The notes: generated by a model from the sequence alone, not told the origin. DNA of 5,887 bases from CAMBDR01 sp046597185 (GCA_046597185.1 JBKJLF010000629.1:1-5887); one strand, 5' to 3'. Positions 1 through 5,887 are shown, counted from the first letter of the stretch. Program-made: numbers and translations.

Positions 1-1238
1 CCCAAACCGGCAGCACCTGCGCCCTGGATAGCCCGAATGTGTATACCGTCAACATGAACCACGGCACTACCGCTACCGCAGCCCACACGTTCACCTGCCC
101 ACGTAATACCGTGAAAGCGATCAACGGTGCCTTCTCACCCATGAACGATGCGCATGCCTTTGGTATTGCCACCTTCAATATGTACCAAAGCTATTTGGGG
201 ATTCGCCCGATCAGCCAAAAATTGAAAATGCGTGTGCATTACAATTCGTCCTACGAAAATGCCTTCTGGGATGGCCAACAAATGACCTTTGGCGATGGCG
301 CTACCACCTTCTATCCATTGGTGTCGCTGGACGTGGCCGCGCATGAAGTGAGCCATGGCTTTACCGAGCAAAATTCCGGTCTGGTGTATTCGAACCAGTC
401 CGGTGGTATGAATGAGGCGTTTTCGGATATGTCCGGTGAAGCAGCAGAGTACTTCTCCCGTGGCACCAACGACTTCCTGGTGGGCGCAGAAATTTTCAAA
501 GCCTCCGGCGCATTGCGTTACATGTGTAATCCATCACAAGACGGTCGCTCGATTAACAATGCCTCCCAAATGACCAGCTCAATGGACCCGCACTACAGCA
601 GCGGTGTTTACAACCTGGCATTCTGTAACCTGGCCAAGACCACCGGCTGGAACACCAAAATGGCCTTCCAGGTGATGGTGCATGCGAATGACCTCTATTG
701 GACCGCCAACAGCACCTTTAATGCAGGTGCCTGCGGCGTGGAAAAAGCAGCCGCCGACAAGGGCTATTCTGTGGCAGCGGTAACGGCGGCATTCAATACC
801 GTGGGTGTGAGCTGTAGTGGTGGTGGCGGCACCACTGGCGGCGGCCCCTTGACCAAGGGTGTAACGGTGTCGGGCATCTCGCTCGCAACCGGCGCCACCA
901 ATCTGTATACCTTTGCGGTGCCAGCAGGTGCTTCCAACCTGACCTTCAACCTCTCCGGCGGTACGGGTGACGGCGATATCTACGCCAAATTCGGTAGCGC
1001 CCCCACCACCACCACCAGCTTCGAGGCCAAATCAGACGGCAGCACCAACACCGAAGCCATCCCACGGGCGGTACGGGCGATGCGGACATCTACACCAAAT
1101 TGGGTGTCGCACCAACCACCACTTCCTACCAGGCCAAATCGGATGGTGCCACCACGGTTGACACCATTACCCTCAATGCGCCAGCCGCCGGTACGTATTA
1201 CATCCTGCTCAAAGCCTATACCACATTCAGTGGTGTGA
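1..1238 (+). CDS. Secreted zinc metalloprotease, M4 family (pseudolysin/vibriolysin type), 5'-partial, with disrupted C-terminal PPC region
   Basis: This is the mature part of an extracellular M4 endopeptidase. The frame is open to the left edge (first full codon at 3), so signal peptide, propeptide and roughly the first 25 mature residues lie outside; the GTG at 39 is internal. The zinc site is HEVSH (342-356), with the third ligand Glu in GGMNEAFSD (Glu codon 414-416). The catalytic His sits in DPHYSSGVYN (His codon 591-593). The catalytic set is therefore complete. Cysteines correspond to both elastase disulfides: STCAL near the left edge with FTCP, and GACG with VGVSC (Cys codon 813-815). 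An extra pair (YMCNP, AFCNL) could form another disulfide. A Gly/Thr linker (about 819-845) leads to a PPC beta-domain from about 858. After about 1058 this frame leaves PPC homology, runs about 60 Pro/Arg-rich residues and stops at TGA 1236-1238. Family assignment is very secure; whether the C-terminus is a true mutation or a sequence error is not. The role is presumably nutrient-acquiring proteolysis outside the cell. Confidence 0.93.
   Translation, partial: QTGSTCALDSPNVYTVNMNHGTTATAAHTFTCPRNTVKAINGAFSPMNDAHAFGIATFNMYQSYLGIRPISQKLKMRVHYNSSYENAFWDGQQMTFGDGATTFYPLVSLDVAAHEVSHGFTEQNSGLVYSNQSGGMNEAFSDMSGEAAEYFSRGTNDFLVGAEIFKASGALRYMCNPSQDGRSINNASQMTSSMDPHYSSGVYNLAFCNLAKTTGWNTKMAFQVMVHANDLYWTANSTFNAGACGVEKAAADKGYSVAAVTAAFNTVGVSCSGGGGTTGGGPLTKGVTVSGISLATGATNLYTFAVPAGASNLTFNLSGGTGDGDIYAKFGSAPTTTTSFEAKSDGSTNTEAIPRAVRAMRTSTPNWVSHQPPLPTRPNRMVPPRLTPLPSMRQPPVRITSCSKPIPHSVV
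957..1171 (+). repeat. Out-of-frame direct repeat of a half-PPC domain (two copies, offset 110 bp)
   Basis: Copy 1 (957 to about 1061) encodes GGTGDGDIYAKFG, an APTTTT stretch and EAKSDG. Copy 2 (1067 to about 1171) encodes GGTGDADIYTKLG, APTTTS and QAKSDG. Both open with GGCGGTACGGG, at 957 and 1067. The offset of 110 bp is not a multiple of three, so the copies lie in different frames. The copies differ at many positions, so they look like two diverged tandem PPC domains rather than a fresh duplication. What is missing between them is the end of domain 1 and the beginning of domain 2. Confidence 0.8.
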
Positions 1239-1258
1239 CCTTGACAGCAACGTATTAA
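1061..1258 (+). pseudogene. Frame-displaced C-terminal half of a PPC domain belonging to the M4 protease
   Basis: Read with codons starting at 1061, 1064 and so on, this stretch gives GGTGDADIYTKLG, then AKSDG, then APAAGTYYILLKAY and TFSGVTLTATY, ending in TAA at 1256-1258. That is the classic second half of a PPC (pre-peptidase C-terminal) beta-sandwich, and this stop sits just ahead of the terminator, as expected for the original gene end. It is out of frame with the upstream catalytic domain, and no start codon or ribosome site suggests independent translation. It is therefore the detached tail of the same gene. PPC domains of such proteases are often removed after secretion, so loss of this segment need not abolish activity (family knowledge, inferred here). 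Confidence 0.8.
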
Positions 1259-1287
1259 TCCGACTGCGAAATAGTAAAAACTTGAAG

Positions 1288-1314
1288 TCCGCTCCTTTGG
1301 GGGCGGATTTTTTT
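1288..1314 (+). terminator. Rho-independent terminator of the M4 protease gene
   Basis: An 8-bp stem, TCCGCTCC pairing with GGGGCGGA (one G-T wobble), closes a TTTG loop and is followed directly by seven T residues. The stem can extend by three more pairs using AAG before it and the first T residues after it. It begins 30 bp after the TAA at 1256-1258. On the opposite strand a run of five T residues lies only about ten bases beyond the stem, so any use for the convergent SWIM gene would be weak. Confidence 0.88.
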
Positions 1315-1398
1315 ATTTGCCAATGACGCAAACGTCAGTTTTGGGAATGACGGGGCGACCGTCGTCGGGCGATGATCCGAATGCCAGGGGCGGAGTAG
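1315..1398. other. Remainder of convergent intergenic gap with two small palindromes
   Basis: Between the protease terminator and the stop of the SWIM gene there is no coding signal. Two short perfect hairpins are visible: TGACG-CAAA-CGTCA at 1324-1337, and GACGG-GGCGA-CCGTC around 1349-1363. Neither is followed by a T-run on either strand, so neither is a convincing terminator. No clear terminator was found for the - strand operon. Confidence 0.45.
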
Positions 1399-2373
1399 TT
1401 ACCGTTTTTCCAACTGCTTTAAATAAGCGTTAATGGTTGCGGCGGTTTTTGTGGTGCCCTGGTATACCCCGCGCTGCCCGGTTGCCAGCAAAATGCCTGC
1501 CTTGAGCCAGCTTTGGCGCATGTGTGCCGGCACGCCGCGTGCGGTAAGTTCGGCTGCCGTGAGCGTTTTTTTGGCAGCAACTTTGGGTAGCGCTTTGGGT
1601 GTGGCTTTGGGTGTGGCTTTGGGTGTGGCACTGACAATCGGCACGGGCGAATCGCCCAAATCGATGCCAAACAAGGCCGACAGATCGGTGCCTGCCAAGT
1701 TCTGGTCCTGGTCCTGCCCGGCAGCCGGCACCTTGGCCACTGACAAATTGACCGCTTGCTGTATCAATTGCGCCGGGTCAACCTGGCGCAGCAAAAACAG
1801 CAATTCGGGCTGACTATCCAGCCGCGCACCCACCCCATATAGCGTGGCGGCAATATGCTTGCACATCGAGGCAGAATCCGGGCAACTACAACGAAAGCTG
1901 ATTTGCCGTGGCGTGGGAAACAAGCCCGTGCCCTGGCGCGCCACCACCTCCATCACCCCCGTCGATAATTTGCCCTGCAACAAATCCAACATCGAGCCAA
2001 CTTGGCCGGCGCAGTCTTTTAAAATACCTTGCCAGATTGCCGACTCCAACGGTTTAATGGCGATGATGACCTCATACACCTCCGAGCCAGCCACCAGTGC
2101 CGTGACTTTTTCACCGCTGATCTGCAAATCCACCACCGAGCCGTTGCACACATAGCTGCGCCCACGCGGCAGGCGGTTGGCATAGTCGCTGTAATGTTCC
2201 AAATTGTCGCACCACTTTTTGCCCCAAAACGAGCGCGCAATAGTGCGTTTTTCAATCACCACAGGCAAGCAGACCCGGCCTTTTTTCTGCAAGGCCGCCA
2301 CCGCTTTTTCTGCCTTGCGCTTTCTTTCGCCCACCGAGACATATTTGCCCCAGCCGCCTGAATAATATGACAT
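1399..2373 (-). CDS. SWIM zinc-finger protein, partner of the SNF2 helicase
   Basis: This 324-residue cytoplasmic protein has a SWIM Zn-binding motif of form CxCx6CxH: Cys162, Cys164, Cys171 and His173 in CSCPDSASMCKH (1855-1890). SWIM domains are known to bind DNA or protein and recur in or next to bacterial SNF2-type ATPases. The N-terminal 60 residues (GGWGKYVSVGERKRK, then SFWGKKWCDNLEHYSDY) match the usual start of bacterial stand-alone SWIM proteins. Residues 211-270 form a low-complexity linker with DQDQ and (ATPK)x3, ending in a basic VAAKK. A small, possibly helical C-terminal segment follows (about 271-324, TAAELTARGVPAHMRQSWL onward); I do not recognise a named family in it. The ATG at 2373 is chosen for its strong GGAGAG site. 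It lies 9 bp after the helicase stop, so the two are co-transcribed. The exact function is not established; it is probably a substrate-binding or adaptor subunit. Confidence 0.9.
   Translation of the reverse strand: MSYYSGGWGKYVSVGERKRKAEKAVAALQKKGRVCLPVVIEKRTIARSFWGKKWCDNLEHYSDYANRLPRGRSYVCNGSVVDLQISGEKVTALVAGSEVYEVIIAIKPLESAIWQGILKDCAGQVGSMLDLLQGKLSTGVMEVVARQGTGLFPTPRQISFRCSCPDSASMCKHIAATLYGVGARLDSQPELLFLLRQVDPAQLIQQAVNLSVAKVPAAGQDQDQNLAGTDLSALFGIDLGDSPVPIVSATPKATPKATPKALPKVAAKKTLTAAELTARGVPAHMRQSWLKAGILLATGQRGVYQGTTKTAATINAYLKQLEKR
1580..1627 (-). repeat. 12-bp tandem repeat encoding (ATPK)n in the SWIM protein
   Basis: Three perfect copies of GCTTTGGGTGTG (written on the + strand) occupy 1592-1627, with a degenerate copy at 1580-1591. 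In the gene they encode the tetrapeptide ATPK three times, followed by ALPK. The unit is a multiple of three, so copy-number change keeps the frame and only alters the length of a Pro/Lys linker between the SWIM part and the C-terminal segment. Confidence 0.9.
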
Positions 2374-2376
2374 AGT

Positions 2377-2382
2377 CTCTCC
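2377..2382 (-). promoter_or_regulatory. Shine-Dalgarno site of the SWIM gene, abutting the helicase stop
   Basis: On the - strand GGAGAG lies just upstream of the ATG at 2373 (GGAG with 5 nt spacing). It starts immediately after the helicase TAA (2383-2385). This fixes the SWIM start and favours translation by ribosomes finishing the helicase. Confidence 0.85.
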
Positions 2383-5307
2383 TTAAGTTTCAAGTTGCGC
2401 ACTGTGAAGGTCGAGCGTGACCATGCGAATCAGTTCGTCATTACTCATCTCGGTGAGGCGCTTTTCCGCACCGCCTTCCAATAATTCGTTGGCCAAACCG
2501 GTTTTAGCTTCGATCAACGCATCGATTTTTTCTTCGATGGTGCCGCGACAAATAAATTTGTGTACCAAAACATTCTTTTTTTGCCCGATGCGGTAGGCGC
2601 GGTCGCTGGCCTGATTTTCCACCGCAGGGTTCCACCAGCGGTCAAAATGGATCACATGTGACGCCGCCGTCAAATTCAAACCGGTGCCCCCCGCCTTGAT
2701 CGAGAGCACAAAAAACGGTGGTCCGGCAGCGTGCCCACCGGCTGCGCTTTGCTGAAATTGTTCCACCAGGCTCTTGCGCGTTTTGACCGGGGTGCCGCCA
2801 TGCAATACCAGGCCGCTGCGCTGAAACACGGTTTGCAGAAAATCAGCCAGCGGTTGGGTCATTTCTTGAAACTGGGTGAAGACCAACACTTTTTCCTGGC
2901 GCGCGGCGATTTCTTCGCAAATTTCCCGCAATCGGGCAAATTTGCCACTCGCGGTGGCGACAAAATCGCCATCGCCCAGCCATTGCGCCGGGTGGTTGCA
3001 AATTTGCTTGAAGCGGGTTAAAAACGCCAGCACCGCGCCGCGTCGGGCAATACCATCCACATTCTCCAGTTGCCGCGCCAGCGCTTGCACGGCATCCTGA
3101 TACAGGCTTACCTGCAAACGCGAGAGCGTGCAATACGCCTTGACCTCGGTTTTGTCGGGCAGGTCAGCAATGATGCGCTTGTCGCTTTTCAAGCGCCGCA
3201 ATATATACGGTTGCACCAGATTGCGCAGGGGCGCGTAATTGGCATTTTGTTCCAACTGCTTGGCGAAAGCGCCAAAGGCTTTGGCGTTGCCCAGTAAGCC
3301 GGGGCAGATAAAATCAAACAGCGACCATAAATCCCCCAACCGATTTTCCACCGGCGTGCCCGAGAGCGCAAAACGCACCCGGCTACGCAAGTTTTTGGCG
3401 GCGCGGGTTTGCTGGGCAGCCGGATTTTTAATCGCTTGCGCTTCGTCCAACACCACAATCGACCAATCGCAAGCCAACAAAGCGGGCAGGCGGATCAGGC
3501 AGCCGTAGCTGGTGATGACCACATCCACTTGCCTAAAGGCGGCAACCTCCAGCGCGGCCAATTCGCGGCTCGGCAAGGCGCTCGGGTGCGCCACCAGGTA
3601 ACGCAAGCCGGGCGCGAATTTGGCAATTTCGCCTTGCCAATTGGCGATCAGCGAAGCGGGCAACACTAATAAATGGGGGCCAGTACCGGGTGCGTTGCCG
3701 CTTGGTTCGCTACCATGGTTGGCAAGGTGATTGGCCTTGTGGCTGGCCTTGTTGGGCTTGTGGCTGGCTGATTCCTGCTGCGCCAATAAAAACAGCGACA
3801 ATACCTGTATCGTTTTACCCAAGCCCATATCGTCGGCCAGGCAGCCGCCCAAACCGAGCCGATTTAGCAGATGCAACCAGCGTACCCCATCTTGCTGATA
3901 GGGCCGCAATTGCGCTTTGAGCACGCTACCCGGCAGCTTGGCAGGGTTGGTCGATTGCGCATTGGCCGGATCGCGCAAATCTTGCAACACGCCTTTGAGC
4001 CAATCGCCCGCCACCACCTGTGACCAGGCCGGGCTGGTCGCCGTCATCATCGGCTGACCCTTGGCCGCGTCACTCACCCCCGCCAGCAAGCGCATGCCTT
4101 CCAGAAAAGAAATCCCTTCCCCGCTTTGGGTGAGATTGCGCTGCACTTGTTGCCAATGCGCCAGCACGGCTTTAAGTTGATCCTGATCCACTTCAACCCA
4201 ACGCCCTTTCAGACGTACCAAACCGGAACCCGCCGCCAGTACCTCGGCCATTTCGGCTTCGGACAAGCTATCATCGCCCAGCGCATAGGCGAGCCGAAAG
4301 TCGAGCAATGCGCCCATGCCAAGGCCAGCAGCGCTTTGGCCGATGTTAACTTGCACCTGGGGCCGCGTGGCATGGCGCGCCTGCCACCAGTCGGGAATGC
4401 GCACCACAATGCCGCTCGCTTCAAACTGCGGGATGTTTTGCAAAAACTGCCAGGCGTCCTGCGGTGTAAAAGCGCGCGGCTGGTAAATTGCGCCCGATTC
4501 GAGCAAGGCGGCCAGCCAGGGGCAGGCTTGCGCCGCCTTATGCACAGGCAGCAAAAGTTGTAACAAGGCGCGATGGTTTTCGCTGCCGGCGCTGCCAGCG
4601 TAGTCTTGCAGGGCGCGCCCCAGGGGCAAGTGCTGCACTTTGGCTTGCTGGTTAATGGCGCTGGCATAGGTGGCCAGGAAGGCAAACGGCAGATCGGGGT
4701 TGGCCTTGTTTTCAGCCAGATGAAAGCAAACCCGGCCCAATACGTTCCAGCTTGGGTGTTTGCTGGCCAACCATGCCAGCACATCGCCCTGCTGCGCGGC
4801 AATTTGGTTGCGCGCAGTTTGCAGCAAATCGTCCCATAATGCCAACAGATGCGGCAAGCCCAGGTATTCCGCACCCGTCATTAACGGAATGCCCGCCAGC
4901 AGTTGGGCCAGCGCTTCTTGCGGTGCAGGCAGAGTGACGCTTTGCCACTGCCCGGCCAAATCGGCACAGGCGCACCAGCGTGCCATGAACAAATGGCCAA
5001 TTTCGCGCCCAAACGCCAGCGTGGGCGGCAACGGCACAGCGAGCTCGACGGCACCCAAATGCAACAAGCCGCCGGCGCTGTCGGTTTGGAAAGCGCTGCG
5101 GATGCGGCTGGTGAGGGCGGGGCTAAGGGCGGGGCTAAAGGTGGAGCTAAGGGCGGGGCTAAAGGTTGTGGCGGATTCTGGCTGCGCACTGGTGCTGAGG
5201 AAAAACTGGCCGCTTGGCGCAATGGCCAAGGTAATGCCCTCGCCCTTGGGTTCAAGGGCGAGATCGGTAGCAGCATCCAGTGTGAGGGGGGCTTGGGTAG
5301 AGCTCAT
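2383..5307 (-). CDS. SNF2-family (SWI2/SNF2) DNA-dependent ATPase/helicase with DUF3670-type N-terminal region
   Basis: The 974-residue protein (from the ATG at 5307) is an ATP-driven DNA translocase of superfamily 2. Motifs run in order: LRPYQQDGVRWL at 467-478; Walker A DDMGLGKT at 492-499 (3811-3834); LPASL at 549-553; Walker B DEAQ at 621-624 (3436-3447); SGTP at 649-652; VLVFTQF at 807-813; AGGTGLNL at 872-879; and DRAYRIGQ at 902-909. All look intact. About 290-430 resembles the SNF2-associated DUF3670 (PF12419) region, with LLDFRLAYALGDDSLSEAE and VRLKGRWVEVD. Residues 1-290 show no domain I recognise. Two low-complexity stretches occur: an (F/L)SPA repeat near 49-65 and a His/Lys/Asn-rich insert at 512-543, between motifs I and Ia. 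An in-frame ATG at 5364 would add 19 residues but overlaps the upstream gene by 40 bp; neither start has a Shine-Dalgarno. ATG 5307 is preferred because a TATAAT lies just ahead. The SWIM gene follows after 9 bp. The motor activity is secure; the pathway (repair, transcription, defence) is not. Confidence 0.93.
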   Translation of the reverse strand: MSSTQAPLTLDAATDLALEPKGEGITLAIAPSGQFFLSTSAQPESATTFSPALSSTFSPALSPALTSRIRSAFQTDSAGGLLHLGAVELAVPLPPTLAFGREIGHLFMARWCACADLAGQWQSVTLPAPQEALAQLLAGIPLMTGAEYLGLPHLLALWDDLLQTARNQIAAQQGDVLAWLASKHPSWNVLGRVCFHLAENKANPDLPFAFLATYASAINQQAKVQHLPLGRALQDYAGSAGSENHRALLQLLLPVHKAAQACPWLAALLESGAIYQPRAFTPQDAWQFLQNIPQFEASGIVVRIPDWWQARHATRPQVQVNIGQSAAGLGMGALLDFRLAYALGDDSLSEAEMAEVLAAGSGLVRLKGRWVEVDQDQLKAVLAHWQQVQRNLTQSGEGISFLEGMRLLAGVSDAAKGQPMMTATSPAWSQVVAGDWLKGVLQDLRDPANAQSTNPAKLPGSVLKAQLRPYQQDGVRWLHLLNRLGLGGCLADDMGLGKTIQVLSLFLLAQQESASHKPNKASHKANHLANHGSEPSGNAPGTGPHLLVLPASLIANWQGEIAKFAPGLRYLVAHPSALPSRELAALEVAAFRQVDVVITSYGCLIRLPALLACDWSIVVLDEAQAIKNPAAQQTRAAKNLRSRVRFALSGTPVENRLGDLWSLFDFICPGLLGNAKAFGAFAKQLEQNANYAPLRNLVQPYILRRLKSDKRIIADLPDKTEVKAYCTLSRLQVSLYQDAVQALARQLENVDGIARRGAVLAFLTRFKQICNHPAQWLGDGDFVATASGKFARLREICEEIAARQEKVLVFTQFQEMTQPLADFLQTVFQRSGLVLHGGTPVKTRKSLVEQFQQSAAGGHAAGPPFFVLSIKAGGTGLNLTAASHVIHFDRWWNPAVENQASDRAYRIGQKKNVLVHKFICRGTIEEKIDALIEAKTGLANELLEGGAEKRLTEMSNDELIRMVTLDLHSAQLET
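3736..3768 (-). repeat. 21-bp-spaced imperfect repeat in the helicase insert
   Basis: CTTGTGGCTGGC (+ strand) occurs at 3736-3747 and again at 3757-3768, 21 bp apart. In the protein this makes a heptad-like repeat (ASHKPNK, ASHKANH, then LANHG). It forms a polar insert between helicase motifs I and Ia, probably a surface loop. Confidence 0.75.
5116..5163 (-). repeat. 12-bp tandem repeat near the helicase N-terminus
   Basis: Four 12-bp units, consensus GGCGGGGCTAAR on the + strand, lie head to tail at 5116-5163. The third unit is the most diverged. In the gene they encode (F/L)S(P/S)(A/T) tetrapeptides (FSPA, LSST, FSPA, LSPA). Changes in copy number would stay in frame. The encoded stretch looks like a flexible linker between the short N-terminal segment and the rest of the protein. 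Confidence 0.88.
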
Positions 5308-5314
5308 GTGCGCT

Positions 5315-5320
5315 ATTATA
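5315..5320 (-). promoter_or_regulatory. Consensus -10 element (TATAAT) just upstream of the helicase ATG
   Basis: On the - strand a perfect TATAAT ends 7 nt before the ATG at 5307, which would place the transcript start at or next to the A of the ATG. The best -35 candidate is weak (GTGATG at 5337-5342, 16-bp spacer, three of six matching). No Shine-Dalgarno lies between the -10 and the ATG. It sits inside the 17-bp gap after the upstream stop codon (5325-5327). It could be a leaderless promoter or a chance match. Confidence 0.45.
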
Positions 5321-5324
5321 CCCG

Positions 5325-5887
5325 CTAATTCGCCCGCATCACCTTGACAATCCCATCCAGCCATTCCACAAACAAGGCAAAGGTCGCGTCTACCATCGCC
5401 ATCGCATGCCGATATTGCGCCTCCTCAAGTGGCAATTGCTTGAAGGGTTCATCGGCTTCGCATGAACAACTTAAATGAAACGCCACCTCGGCCTGATCCT
5501 GGTTCACCAAATGCCCGGTTTCCAGTGCCAGATGGTAATCGCCAAAATAACGGTATTCAATACCGGTTGCCGCCGTCAATTCATTGGCCAGCCGGGCGGT
5601 GGCATGAAACATCACCAGCCCGGTCGCTTCACCCGCTTCAACAATGGCAAAGCGGATGACCGGGTCGCTCCCTTCCACGTGGATCAGGCGGGAATATTCG
5701 TGTAGTAGCTTGCGGTTGTGGCGGTTGGCCAAATCCGACCATAAAAAACTGTACATGACCCCCGACATATCTGGCACCGACTCACCTTTGCTGCGCAGGC
5801 AGGCAATCGTATGATCCGATTCCAGCCGATGATCTTCCTGGGCACGACCCGGTATCAAATGCTCATAGGGTTGCAACAACAAATCGC
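5325..5887 (-). CDS. Probable heme-oxygenase-fold (iron-containing redox enzyme-like) protein, 5'-partial
   Basis: At least 187 codons are open to the right edge. The TTG at 5882 is not convincing as a start, so the N-terminus probably lies outside the window. The stop is TAG at 5325-5327. The sequence is acidic and looks mostly alpha-helical. It has no signal peptide or membrane segment in the visible part, so it is probably cytoplasmic. A segment with spaced His and Glu residues (EYRYFGDYHLALETGH, 5511-5558) resembles the metal-binding helix of the heme-oxygenase-like / iron-containing redox enzyme families (Haem_oxygenas_2 type). Other candidate ligands are the Glu residues of IVEAGEATG and the His in MFHATARLANE. 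This assignment rests on pattern resemblance only. A hypothetical protein of another helical-bundle family is the alternative. It lies 17 bp upstream of the helicase start on the same strand, so it may be co-transcribed with it. Confidence 0.5.
   Translation of the reverse strand, partial: DLLLQPYEHLIPGRAQEDHRLESDHTIACLRSKGESVPDMSGVMYSFLWSDLANRHNRKLLHEYSRLIHVEGSDPVIRFAIVEAGEATGLVMFHATARLANELTAATGIEYRYFGDYHLALETGHLVNQDQAEVAFHLSCSCEADEPFKQLPLEEAQYRHAMAMVDATFALFVEWLDGIVKVMRAN

Noticed and set aside
39..41. GTG at 39 as the protease start codon
   Set aside because: M4 homology (including the first disulfide Cys in STCAL) continues upstream to the window edge, so the codon is internal.
967..1161. 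A 64-codon + strand frame within the PPC region
   Set aside because: It is the third reading frame of the PPC segment, Pro-rich and without homology; the PPC signal is in the other two frames.
1433..2361. Open + strand frames opposite the SWIM gene (up to 126 codons)
   Set aside because: They lie antisense to a well-supported gene; the Ala/Leu/Val-rich run comes from the 12-bp repeat read on the wrong strand.
5116..5163. Tandem repeats as a CRISPR array or iteron cluster
   Set aside because: Units are 12 bp, contiguous without spacers, in frame inside a gene and encode a clear tetrapeptide repeat.
4126..5347. Several open frames of 88 to 195 codons on the + strand opposite the helicase gene
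   Set aside because: They are antisense to a gene with clear motifs throughout, have no recognisable domains, and arise easily in GC-rich coding DNA.
5337..5350. TTGTCA (- strand) as the -35 partner of the TATAAT at 5315-5320
   Set aside because: The spacer would be 24 bp, too long for a normal sigma-70 promoter.
5308..5364. Helicase start at the ATG at 5364
   Set aside because: It lies inside the upstream gene, overlaps it by 40 bp and has no Shine-Dalgarno; its extra 19 residues are encoded by the overlap with that gene plus the promoter-like stretch. It is kept only as an alternative.

Overview
The window is ordinary bacterial chromosomal coding DNA, moderately GC-rich. It carries one gene on the + strand facing a three-gene block on the - strand. 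The vibriolysin/pseudolysin-type secreted protease, the tight gene spacing and a strong GGAGAG ribosome binding site suggest a Gram-negative proteobacterium (gamma or beta). The sequence does not allow a genus to be named.

Layout. (1) From the left edge to about 1258 (+) lies the 3' part of a secreted zinc metalloprotease of family M4 (thermolysin/elastase type). It has an intact catalytic core, a Gly/Thr linker and a C-terminal PPC (pre-peptidase C-terminal) region. That region is broken: two half-PPC segments about 110 bp apart are joined out of frame, so the open reading frame ends at 1238 in unrelated sequence while the real PPC tail continues in another frame to a TAA at 1256-1258. (2) The 140-bp convergent gap (1259-1398) holds a strong intrinsic terminator for the protease gene and two small palindromes. 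(3) On the - strand, read right to left, are the 3' part of a small heme-oxygenase-fold-like protein (5325-5887), a large SNF2-family helicase (2383-5307) and a SWIM zinc-finger protein (1399-2373).

The helicase and SWIM genes are almost certainly one operon: 9 bp separate them and the second gene's Shine-Dalgarno abuts the first gene's stop codon. Pairing of SNF2-type ATPases with SWIM Zn-binding proteins recurs in bacteria. The likely arrangement is an ATP-driven DNA-translocating motor plus a nucleic-acid-binding or adaptor partner, but the physiological role is not established. The helicase gene has a consensus TATAAT whose spacing would place the transcript start at or next to its ATG, with no Shine-Dalgarno; it may be expressed from its own leaderless transcript as well as by read-through. 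Both operon genes carry short in-frame tandem repeats (12 or 21 bp) encoding flexible linkers.

No RNA genes, CRISPR arrays, insertion sequences, attachment sites or origins were found. The best candidates for a second look are the PPC rearrangement, the leaderless-type promoter and the SNF2/SWIM pair with its upstream neighbour.
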